Assembly: GCA_964521065.1 (NCBI GenBank)
Contig: CAZFPQ010000002.1
Location: 1-64,000, forward strand
Direction of reading: 5' to 3'
DNA from: CAYVAP01 sp964521065
GTDB lineage: Bacteria > Bacteroidota > Bacteroidia > J057
DNA: 64,000 nt
Position numbers and translations under genes: made by a program. Within the stretch, counting starts at the first letter, position 1; every line of letters begins with the position of its first letter. Shown in pieces: positions 54,277-63,055 of this stretch. The notes below the pieces were generated by a model, which worked only from the letters and a program-made list of their open reading frames with translations, did not search any database and was not told the origin of the DNA.

Positions 54277-56748
54277 CTATTTCGCCTCTAACCTAACCCT
54301 AACCGTTTCTAACCCTTTACCTTTTATCTCAACTTCTACCTCACCCTTCTCCCCCGTACTTTGCAAAATCATCAAGGCTTTTCCGTTAAATACGCGGCGC
54401 ACATTCAGTTTGGTGGAGCTAAGATCAAGTGGGTCGCCATTGTCTAGTCCGATATTTCTTGCGGGTCCCGCAATCTCAAACTCAAGCATATCATCTGCAT
54501 TGGGGACAAAATTTCCCTCAGCGTCGAGGATGTTGACCTCGAGATGTACACAACTTACCCCATCGGCCCTAAAGGCCTTTTTGTCTGTGATGACCTCTAT
54601 ATGTGTGGGAGCGCCTGCGGTCTTTACGATTTGTTCGCTTACTACCTCACCCTGGATTCGGGCGATGGCCTTTAGTTCACCCGGTTCATAGGGGACGTCC
54701 CAGGACAGATTTTGCTTCCCGACATTGGCCTGTGCCCCCAGGGATGATCCGTTAAGGTATAGCTCTACTTCCTCTGAATTTGAATAGGCCCAAACAGGAA
54801 TTACCGTCCCTTCTTTTCCAGGCCAGGTCCAATGAGGCAGTATGTGAACCATCGGTTTACTTGTCCACTGGCTTTGATAGAAGTAAAAATGATCTTTGGG
54901 GAAACCACACAAATCAATGATGCCAAAATTGAAAAACCTCGCTGGCCATCCTTTTATGGATTCTCCCAAATAATCAAATCCTGTCCACCGAAATTCTCCC
55001 GCCACATAATCCAGGCTGTCAGTTCTTCGCCAGGAATCACGAGCGCTAATCCTGACGCTTGAGTTATCATAAGAAGACGAGTAAAACCTGGACGTAAACT
55101 CAGGAAAGACCTCTTCTTCGGTTAAATCCGGCACCCTGATTCCCTGATGGGGGGAGCGCATTTCAGTCTTGGTTTGGTAGTATCCCCGGGTTTGAAATGA
55201 ATGAGGAATCTCCGTGGCGATAAACTTTCGATTGGGATAAACGGCCTTATCCTTTTCATAAAATACCGATCCTCCTCCTCCATTATAGCCAGTTACATCC
55301 AGCAAGGAGGAGAAGCCGGAAGCATTGGCCAGGTGGATGAAGCAACAGCCTGCCGTTATCGGGCGGGTAGAATCCAAACGGTGTACTGTCTCCATAAGAG
55401 GCTTGAGGCGCTCTGGGCCTTCGGGATAGCATTGGTCGGGAATCTCATTGCCTACACTCCACATAAAAATGCTGGGGTGATTTCGATCGCGAATGATGAT
55501 ATCAGCTAAGTCCTGTTGCGCCCATTGCTCAAAGTGCTGATGATAGCCATGTTTTACTTTGCCCTGATCCTTATATTTCACCCAAGGCCAAGAAGCAATC
55601 CATTCATCAAAAACCTCATCCATCACTAGGAAGCCCATGGTGTCAGCCATGTGATAGAATCCAGGGGAAAAGGGATTGTGCGCCGTCCGGATGGCATTGC
55701 AACCCATTTCCTTGAGAAGTTTTAGCCTTCGGTACAGCACATCGTCTGGTACAGCCGCGCCTACTGGGCCGCCGTCATGGTGGTTGTTGACTCCCTTGAC
55801 CTTTATATTTTCCCCATTTAGCCAAAAGCCCGACTCAGTTTCAAATCGAATCTCTCGGACCCCAAAGGGGGTTTCATATTCATCAATCACCCCAGACCCA
55901 GAAATGAGTTTGGTATGGAGGACATACATATTCGGGGTATCCAAAGACCACAAAGAGGGATGGGTGATCGCGACCTGTTGTTGGATCTTGGCCTGCTCAT
56001 TTCCATTAAGGAATTGGGCTCCTTCCACTTTTGCCACCTCATGTCCTGCTTGATCAAGGATGGTGGAAATGACTTGTACCTCGGCATCTTTTGATGTGGT
56101 GTTGTCGATGCTGGTCTCAATCTTTATGCTTGCGTTTTCTCTACTGATGTCTTCAGCTACCACGTAGGTACCATGCTGAGCCACAGCGATTTTGTGCTTA
56201 ACGTTAAGCCAGACATTTCGGTAAATACCAGCTCCCGTATACCATCGACTGTTGGGCTGAGCAGAGTTACCGGCTTTGACGACTATTAGGTTTTCCTTTT
56301 GGGATAAATAGGGGGTCAAATCATAGGTGAATCCCACATAGCCACTCGGTCTTTTGCCCAAGTGATGGCCATTAATCCAAACCTCGCTGTTACTCATGAC
56401 CCCATCAAAGGTGATGGAGATATTCTTTCCTGCCCACGCTGGATCATACTCAAATGTTTTTCTGTAGAAGCCTACTCCTCCAGGATAAAAGCCTCCAAAA
56501 TGCCCAGAGGGATTATCTTGTTCTATTTCCCCTTCTATGCTCCAATCATGAGGAACCTGGACTTCGGACCAGTCGGAATTGTCAAAACTGGGCATTTCTG
56601 ATCCAACCCCATCGTCGAGCAAAAACTCCCATCCAGCATTGAACAGGGATGTTCTCGGAGATCTATCTCGACCATCTTTATATTCGCTACAGGAGAAAGA
56701 GTAGATACAAAGGGCGATAAATAAAATTAGAAGCTTGGTAATTTTCAT
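54277..56748 (-). CDS. GH2 beta-galactosidase-type glycosidase, lipoprotein
   Basis: The 823-residue lipoprotein (YSFSC, Cys20) has the GH2 order: sugar-binding jelly roll (about 35-190), Ig-like domain, TIM barrel (about 305-600), then C-terminal Ig-like/DUF4982-type domains (about 610-823). The acid/base is E435 in WSVGNE and the predicted nucleophile E513 in FIATEIPHSFQ. GH2 includes beta-galactosidases, glucuronidases and enzymes acting on other residues; within this locus it may remove a side-chain or uronate-linked sugar. It is transcribed opposite to the rest of the locus and faces a long non-coding region. Confidence 0.9.
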   Translation of the reverse strand: MKITKLLILFIALCIYSFSCSEYKDGRDRSPRTSLFNAGWEFLLDDGVGSEMPSFDNSDWSEVQVPHDWSIEGEIEQDNPSGHFGGFYPGGVGFYRKTFEYDPAWAGKNISITFDGVMSNSEVWINGHHLGKRPSGYVGFTYDLTPYLSQKENLIVVKAGNSAQPNSRWYTGAGIYRNVWLNVKHKIAVAQHGTYVVAEDISRENASIKIETSIDNTTSKDAEVQVISTILDQAGHEVAKVEGAQFLNGNEQAKIQQQVAITHPSLWSLDTPNMYVLHTKLISGSGVIDEYETPFGVREIRFETESGFWLNGENIKVKGVNNHHDGGPVGAAVPDDVLYRRLKLLKEMGCNAIRTAHNPFSPGFYHMADTMGFLVMDEVFDEWIASWPWVKYKDQGKVKHGYHQHFEQWAQQDLADIIIRDRNHPSIFMWSVGNEIPDQCYPEGPERLKPLMETVHRLDSTRPITAGCCFIHLANASGFSSLLDVTGYNGGGGSVFYEKDKAVYPNRKFIATEIPHSFQTRGYYQTKTEMRSPHQGIRVPDLTEEEVFPEFTSRFYSSSYDNSSVRISARDSWRRTDSLDYVAGEFRWTGFDYLGESIKGWPARFFNFGIIDLCGFPKDHFYFYQSQWTSKPMVHILPHWTWPGKEGTVIPVWAYSNSEEVELYLNGSSLGAQANVGKQNLSWDVPYEPGELKAIARIQGEVVSEQIVKTAGAPTHIEVITDKKAFRADGVSCVHLEVNILDAEGNFVPNADDMLEFEIAGPARNIGLDNGDPLDLSSTKLNVRRVFNGKALMILQSTGEKGEVEVEIKGKGLETVRVRLEAK

Positions 56749-58037
56749 TGGTTAATTAGTTGGTATTCGATTGACCATCCATCTCCCGAAGCTCAGCATG
56801 GGTCATCGAACTTTCACCAGGCATGGACAAAAGCTTAGTACTAAGGAGTCCAGATCTAGGTGAAAAAAGGACAACTGGTAATTATGGTTGACCGAGACAC
56901 ATGCATAGCTAGCGGTAGAACAGGCCGAAGAGATAGCGACCTATGTCACACTTTTCCCATCTCCCCTCTTCATGAAGGGTGGAGACTTTTGTGGATATAA
57001 GGTTTGGAAACACCAAGAGAGTAAGCGGCGGACCAAAGTAGCTTCTAGTTCAATTTGCCTGCCCAAAGACAAATTGCTAACCCTTTGATCCTGGTATCAA
57101 GATTTTCCAAAACGATTGAATGCAGAGCTTAAACTCCAATCTAGATAGGTTTAAAACTAAGGGGAATCAGCTGCGCAGTCCGAATTTGAAAATTGCATCT
57201 CGATGTCGAAAGTTATGATTTTTCCGATATCAACAAAATAAGAGCTGAAAAGATTCAATTCATTTCCTACTACTTCTCTCCCCTACTCTTTCTTCTTAAA
57301 GCCAAGGTCGCCATTTAGAGCAATCCGCACCATCCAAAAGGCCTTCCATAACCGAGTATTCTGAGCATGCGGCTCATGAATTGCCATTTTATCCAAATTG
57401 GGACAGCTCTCAGCTGAAGACCACAAAGTGAAGGAAACCTTTCAAAGCGAAATCGTGGCCCAAGGCGCCACAGAGCACATAAATGCTTCTGACTTCCTCA
57501 ATTCGCAAGGGGTGTTATTTACTAAAAAAACCTGATTTTTATCGCCAAAAAGTGCAACAAAATTCCCACAAAGTGCATTTATGCAGCCCAGCACATGCAC
57601 TACCTTTATGTAAAGGAACAAATCAGGTCTCAGTAGATCATTCATCTTTAAGAAATCATATGCTCATTTTTTCCAAAGAGGTTTGACCTGGGCAGATCCT
57701 TTCAAATAACTACTACTAACTACTAGCTTATGCCTAGCTCTACATCTTACCCGTCCACTCAAGCACCCGAGGCCCTTGCCTCACCCGCTTGGCTATGTAC
57801 AAAGAATTATTTTAGGGATTATTCAAATCCTGGCGATCCCGCTAATTCTGGTACAAAACTCAGTCTATCAATTTATTTCAACGAACACTGAAGTTTGATC
57901 GAAAGGGAGTTCAGGCCCAAGATCTCACCTTCTAGCATGAAACATAATCCTTATCACTTAAGCCTTGCAAACACAAGGCAAGGACGCTTTTTATGTGCTA
58001 AGTGTGCACTACTACCTATCCTCAAAAAATTTGACCT
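56749..58037. other. Long intergenic region without a recognisable gene
   Basis: These 1,289 nt separate the divergent GH2 and TonB-receptor genes. Short open frames present (for example 57442-57645 minus, 57483-57686 plus) show no protein-like composition. I see a 9-bp inverted pair, ACCTGATTT (57530-57538) with AAATCAGGT (57620-57628), a repeated AAAGTGCA at about 57550 and 57580, and CCTTTA/TAAAGG at 57603-57616. A single TCAAAAAAT, the core of the AraC half-site, sits at 58022-58030, 7 nt before the receptor ATG. Two promoters must lie here but none could be fixed. Confidence 0.7.
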
Positions 58038-61001
58038 ATGAAGAGGTTCATTTGTTCATCTTTCCTAGTTTGTATTGGCTGGTTTTTGCTCTCCTCCAAT
58101 GTATATGCGCAAAGCAAACAGGTTAGAATAACCGGTCGAGTCAGCGATCAATCAAGCAATGATTTTTTAGCTGGTACCAGGATCATTGTTGAAGGAACGA
58201 CCCAAGGCACTATTACAGAAATAGATGGAAGATATAGCCTAGTTGTCCCAGGACCTGATGCGGTATTGGTTTTTTCGTTCATTGGGTATGAGGGGCAAAA
58301 AATTCGCGTGGGGGAACAGCGGGTCATCGATGTAGAATTAAGCCCTAAAGCAGTAGAGATTGGTGAAGTAACCATATCGACCCAAGCAAGGGGACAAATA
58401 GGTGCCCGGCAGCAGCAGATTAACTCAAACACCATCAAAAATGTGGTGGCCTCTGACCGCCTTCAGGAGAACCCCGATGCAAATGCGATCGAGGCCATTG
58501 GACGACTGCCAGGCCTATCCGTAATACGCTCCGGAGGAGAGGGCAACCAGCTGATAGTCAGAGGCATGCAACCACAATACACCAATGTCACCCTGAACGG
58601 AATCAACTTAGCAGGTGGTCAGTCAAATTTGAGAGGCATCTCTCAGTTTGCTCTTCAAGGCGCTGAGGTATACAAATCCTTGACCCCAGACTTAGAGTCT
58701 AATGCCGTGGGAGGTACCATTAACCTGACCACCCCAGAAGTACGGGATGGCCTCCACTACAACTTCCTTGTACAAGGGGGATACAACGATCTCAATTCCT
58801 ACTTCGGTAACTATTTGGTGCAGGGAGAAATCAGCAACCGATTCTTTAATAAGAAACTCGGTGTCTCACTGATCGGAACGGCCGAGCAGGTAAATAGAAG
58901 TGTAGAGACAATGAGTGCCAGCTACGGTATAATCGGACAAGAAATTGACATATTAATCAATCGATCTAGCCTCAATCTGATTGAACGAACTAATACCCGA
59001 CGCTCGCTCAACTTATCACTCGATTACCGCCTCAATTCTTCAACTACCCTGAAATTTAATGGGATTTATGCCTACTCTAATACCAACACCCAAAGGCAAT
59101 CCAAAAACTATACTCATACTGGGGCAGGAGCAGTCAGTTATAGCATGCAGTATACCCCGATAAATGAAAGGGTAACCCTGCACACCTCCATGAGTGGCCG
59201 TACCAATACCAACTTCCTGAATATGGTGCTGGACTATGGTTTTGTATTTTCAAACAACACAACCAATACACCCAACTCGAGAACCTGGGGCTTTGGGGTG
59301 AGGAATGCATCAAATTCCGATATCACCACCGTTGAAATGCGCCGGATGAGTCCAGAAGAACTTATACCCTTGTTTACCGATGAGGAAGTAGGCCTAGAAA
59401 ATACTGCCAGTAACGCCTTCACCGTATCCAATACCGAAGGCTTCAATCGGGACATTACGGGCTACCTTGACGTCAAGACACCGATCAAGGTAGGCAACTG
59501 GATCACCGGACATATCAAGTTCGGAGGCAGGTATCGACAGAAGAGCCTGTTTTCGGACGTTTTGAGTGGTAGAGCTACCCTCAACAACTTCAATGATGAA
59601 TTGTGGTACAATGCCTTGCCAGATCTTCAGCGAATCACTCCTCAAGAAGCTGCCTATTCTCTCGTTGGATTTGACGCCTACCAAGTTCCAAGCTTTCTAG
59701 ATGGCTCATTCAACTACGGCACCTACTTTGACTTTGACAAGCTCAATCGAAATACAGACTGGTGGACAAACTACTCAGATTCGCTTTTTGCCGAAGGACT
59801 TGATGTTTGGTTTCCCTTGGTAGGAGGAAAGTCCCAAGCTCTTGGTTTTACCCAGCAGTTAGAGCGCAGCATGTTTAACGATCGAGACATTGTTCAGGAC
59901 TACTATGCTGGCTACGCCATGGCTGAGGTAAATATTGGCAAGTGGGCGATGTTGTTACCTGGGTTTCGCTACGAAAGAACGGATGCATTGATGAATGGAT
60001 TGCTCTCTATTCTACCTGATGAGAACTCTATACCCAACATCACCGAGCCCATTGTTGGCAATGACACCACAGCAAGGAGGATAGATGAGTTTTTGCTTCC
60101 CATGGTCCACCTTCGGATCAAGCCTGCCAAATTTGTATATCTACACTTGGCTTATACCCAGTCTCTTAGCCGACCCAGTTTCAACCAAATCTCCCCTAAC
60201 ATCTTTGTCGACCCAGGATCAGCACCTGGAGTATTCAAATCTAAAAACCCTGAGCTTAGAACAGAACACTGGACCAACTATGATGCCCAACTAACCTTCC
60301 ACAACCAAAAAATCGGACTGCTCTCCGTGAGTGGATTCTACAAAACGGTGGTGGATAAAATCTGGAATCGGGAATTCACACGGATCAAAGGAGACCCACT
60401 CGTTAGGTTTTATGGAGAGAGAGATGTAGTAGACATGGATATTTGGGAAAACCATCCGTTTACGGTGACTTTACGCGGGGCTGAATTTGAATGGCAAACT
60501 TCCTTCTGGTATTTACCAGGCATATTCAAGCATTTTACCCTCAACGTGAACTACACTTTCACCGATAGTGAAACCAAATATCCCAATTCTCGGCTAGAAC
60601 AAGTCACTCCTGAAGGAGGTGGACGCCCGGTTACCGTTCGAATCGACTCTGTCATTGCGGGCCCCATGCTATTCCAACCCAGGCACATTGTCAACACCTC
60701 GCTTGGATTTAACTACAAGGGCTTCAATACTTGGCTCTCCTACCAGTACAATGGCCAAATATTTACTTCCAAGAACTTCTTTGTCGACGAATTGGACGGG
60801 GTAAGGGAAAACTTTTATCGCGTTGATCTTCAAATGGCTTACAGCATCCCAAGCAAGATCCCTGGCAAGCTACAAGTGCTGGGCAATATCGCCAACATGA
60901 CCAACTTCAATGAAGTCTCACGCCTCAGAGGAGACTCACGCTTTACCTATCGAGAGGCCTATGGCTTCACCATCGATATGGGGATACGATACAGATTCTG
61001 A
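58038..61001 (+). CDS. TonB-dependent receptor, carbohydrate type
   Basis: The 987-residue receptor has a signal peptide (ending VYAQ, residue 25), a carboxypeptidase-regulatory-like domain (about 30-115), a plug (about 120-235, with VVASDRLQENPDANAIEAIGRLPGLSV and IVRGMQPQYTNVTLNGI) and a barrel to the last Phe (DMGIRYRF). The plug resembles the TonB-Xanth-Caul type of receptor, often linked to glycan uptake, rather than a SusC with its paired SusD. No SusD follows; instead a T9SS beta-helix gene starts 32 nt downstream. It is the most likely outer-membrane importer for the locus products in this window. Confidence 0.88.
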   Translation: MKRFICSSFLVCIGWFLLSSNVYAQSKQVRITGRVSDQSSNDFLAGTRIIVEGTTQGTITEIDGRYSLVVPGPDAVLVFSFIGYEGQKIRVGEQRVIDVELSPKAVEIGEVTISTQARGQIGARQQQINSNTIKNVVASDRLQENPDANAIEAIGRLPGLSVIRSGGEGNQLIVRGMQPQYTNVTLNGINLAGGQSNLRGISQFALQGAEVYKSLTPDLESNAVGGTINLTTPEVRDGLHYNFLVQGGYNDLNSYFGNYLVQGEISNRFFNKKLGVSLIGTAEQVNRSVETMSASYGIIGQEIDILINRSSLNLIERTNTRRSLNLSLDYRLNSSTTLKFNGIYAYSNTNTQRQSKNYTHTGAGAVSYSMQYTPINERVTLHTSMSGRTNTNFLNMVLDYGFVFSNNTTNTPNSRTWGFGVRNASNSDITTVEMRRMSPEELIPLFTDEEVGLENTASNAFTVSNTEGFNRDITGYLDVKTPIKVGNWITGHIKFGGRYRQKSLFSDVLSGRATLNNFNDELWYNALPDLQRITPQEAAYSLVGFDAYQVPSFLDGSFNYGTYFDFDKLNRNTDWWTNYSDSLFAEGLDVWFPLVGGKSQALGFTQQLERSMFNDRDIVQDYYAGYAMAEVNIGKWAMLLPGFRYERTDALMNGLLSILPDENSIPNITEPIVGNDTTARRIDEFLLPMVHLRIKPAKFVYLHLAYTQSLSRPSFNQISPNIFVDPGSAPGVFKSKNPELRTEHWTNYDAQLTFHNQKIGLLSVSGFYKTVVDKIWNREFTRIKGDPLVRFYGERDVVDMDIWENHPFTVTLRGAEFEWQTSFWYLPGIFKHFTLNVNYTFTDSETKYPNSRLEQVTPEGGGRPVTVRIDSVIAGPMLFQPRHIVNTSLGFNYKGFNTWLSYQYNGQIFTSKNFFVDELDGVRENFYRVDLQMAYSIPSKIPGKLQVLGNIANMTNFNEVSRLRGDSRFTYREAYGFTIDMGIRYRF

Positions 61002-61033
61002 CCAACCTAATTCTTAACCTCAATTTTCCTACG

Positions 61034-62851
61034 ATGAAAAAAAATTACAACTACTATTTGTCACTTTTACTCACGTGCCTGATGGCATCCAGTAGTCTTG
61101 TTGCCCAAGACACATTGGATGTCACACCAGGACAGGGGACACTAAATGCGGCCATCGATGCCAACTTAGGTACCAAGATTTACCGACTTCAAGCAGGGGC
61201 TTATTACGGATTAGATAAGCCCATCGAAAATGTAGACTACCATCTACAGATCGTTGGGGAGGACGTAAACATCTACACCGGCACACAGTTACCCGCCACC
61301 CTTCAGACTGGCTCACAAGCCTCTGGTGCCCCATTAGCGAGAATGTTTGATGCCAAAGGAGATCTGACCTTAAAGAATCTTTACTGCATGAATGTGGATC
61401 TCAATGGTGCAATAGGACAGCGGTTTATCCGACAAGCTGACTCTGGGGCATTTGTAAAGATTAGCAACTGTATCATCGATCCCTTGGGTGATACCCACGG
61501 CATTGAATTAACTGGAGGTTCTAATGATCTGTTCTTCACCGATAACCTCCTTTTGCGGCACGGAAAAAATCGGGTTCAACGAGATGGCCACCTATTCAGG
61601 ATCACCGTGGGCTCAGCCCCTACGGGAGCAGATACAGTTTGGATCGAGAACAACACCTTCTTTGGAATTGGGGTGTTCTTTATCTGGGGTAACTGGACCA
61701 GAGACAATAACATGATTTTCGTTAATCACAATACCTTCATCCACCATGAAGGAGAATGGATTAACTCTGTATTTACCAGGGAGTTGTTTCATACCAACAA
61801 CTTGATGATGGACATCAGCATGATTCCCATCCAAGATGCAACAGGGGTATTGCCAGGAAAAGATCCAAATTTTCCCAAACGACAGCTGATCATGTCGGAT
61901 AGTCTACCAGGTGAGGCTTTGCCGGTGCAGAGGACATCTTATGTACATTATAACAGCCTTTATCGTACGCCTGACTGGTTCCCAATTTTGGATCAGTGGA
62001 ATGACTCTTTGAAGAAACTAAACTTGGATACGGCTTTCTTCCAACCCTTGATGTGGGACGGAGCCACTCCAGAAAATTATGGCGTGGATCCCATGCTAGC
62101 GATGATGGATTCCAAGGAACCTCAGATCTTCAACTTTGTCAACAACAATGGGGATACCCTCACCAATAGCAACTTCCCTAACTTTTCATACGGGAGTATG
62201 ACCTATGGCAAAGATCCCTTGTTCAACGAAGACTCTATATATCGCAAATCGCAGCTCTATGCTGCCATGGCTTTCAACGTCTCCCTTAGAGATCAACTTG
62301 GATACCCAAATCCAACACTCTTGACAGATCGCATTACGGCGCAGGAAGATTGGTGGTGGGATCCAGACGGAGACATCAGCCTTAACGATGTTTTCCCCGT
62401 TTTTGACGGCAGCTATACAGACCCTGCAACTCTCACGGGCTCCATTGAGAGCATGCCCTTGGGAGACCTAAACTGGTATCCTTCTGAAAAAGCGATTTGG
62501 GATACCCTTAGCACAGACGTGTTTGAGTACATGAAAGCAGGTAATACCGCTCCCTTCCGCTTTGCTACCAACATTGCCGATCTTGACTATAGCGCCCTGC
62601 CTTCTCGGATTTATCCTACTGTAGTGACTCACTCTGCCACCGTAGAGTTTACCCTAGAGACAGCCGAAACGGTCGAGATTTCCTTGTACAACACGGCAGG
62701 ACAGCAAATCCAGACCCTTCAAGGAGGCAAAAAAGCTCCTGGTACACACCAAGTCCAATTTGACCGTGGGGGAATGGCAGCAGGTGTATACGTTTGCATC
62801 ATTAAGGCTGGTAGTACTGGTGCCGCACATAAGATAATCGTGTCCGACTAA
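61034..62851 (+). CDS. T9SS-secreted beta-helix protein, PL6-like fold
   Basis: The 605-residue protein has a signal peptide (ending LVAQ) and a right-handed parallel beta-helix (about 40-290; coils such as KISNCIIDPLGDTHGIELTGGSNDLFFTDNLLLRHG). A less repetitive middle follows, and the C-terminal T9SS sorting domain occupies about 525-605 (TVVTHSATVEFTLE, GVYVCIIKAG). The fold is shared by chondroitinase B-like/PL6 lyases and by non-catalytic adhesins; I cannot identify catalytic residues. It lies 32 nt downstream of the TonB receptor and upstream of a BNR_4 lyase-like gene, so a role in capturing or cutting polysaccharide at the surface is likely. Confidence 0.78.
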   Translation: MKKNYNYYLSLLLTCLMASSSLVAQDTLDVTPGQGTLNAAIDANLGTKIYRLQAGAYYGLDKPIENVDYHLQIVGEDVNIYTGTQLPATLQTGSQASGAPLARMFDAKGDLTLKNLYCMNVDLNGAIGQRFIRQADSGAFVKISNCIIDPLGDTHGIELTGGSNDLFFTDNLLLRHGKNRVQRDGHLFRITVGSAPTGADTVWIENNTFFGIGVFFIWGNWTRDNNMIFVNHNTFIHHEGEWINSVFTRELFHTNNLMMDISMIPIQDATGVLPGKDPNFPKRQLIMSDSLPGEALPVQRTSYVHYNSLYRTPDWFPILDQWNDSLKKLNLDTAFFQPLMWDGATPENYGVDPMLAMMDSKEPQIFNFVNNNGDTLTNSNFPNFSYGSMTYGKDPLFNEDSIYRKSQLYAAMAFNVSLRDQLGYPNPTLLTDRITAQEDWWWDPDGDISLNDVFPVFDGSYTDPATLTGSIESMPLGDLNWYPSEKAIWDTLSTDVFEYMKAGNTAPFRFATNIADLDYSALPSRIYPTVVTHSATVEFTLETAETVEISLYNTAGQQIQTLQGGKKAPGTHQVQFDRGGMAAGVYVCIIKAGSTGAAHKIIVSD

Positions 62852-63055
62852 TTTTTTCTCTGAGTTAATGTGTTGAATGCCCCACATGATCTTTACACAA
62901 TTTTGGCAAAACAAATCAGTTGTCATTTGCGGTAAAGGTTATGTGGGCATCATTCCCCTCCTGTCAACAAATCAGCATATACCATTCCTTGCTTAAAGCT
63001 TTCTTAGGAATCATATATTCCGGGATAAATTCTACGTTAATCTATTACTACTGCC

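Noticed and set aside
57442..57686. Two short opposite-strand frames in the long intergenic region
   Set aside because: They overlap each other, with no start context and no protein-like composition.
58038..62851. SusC/SusD pair
   Set aside because: The gene after the receptor encodes a T9SS beta-helix protein without a lipobox or the TPR-like SusD fold.
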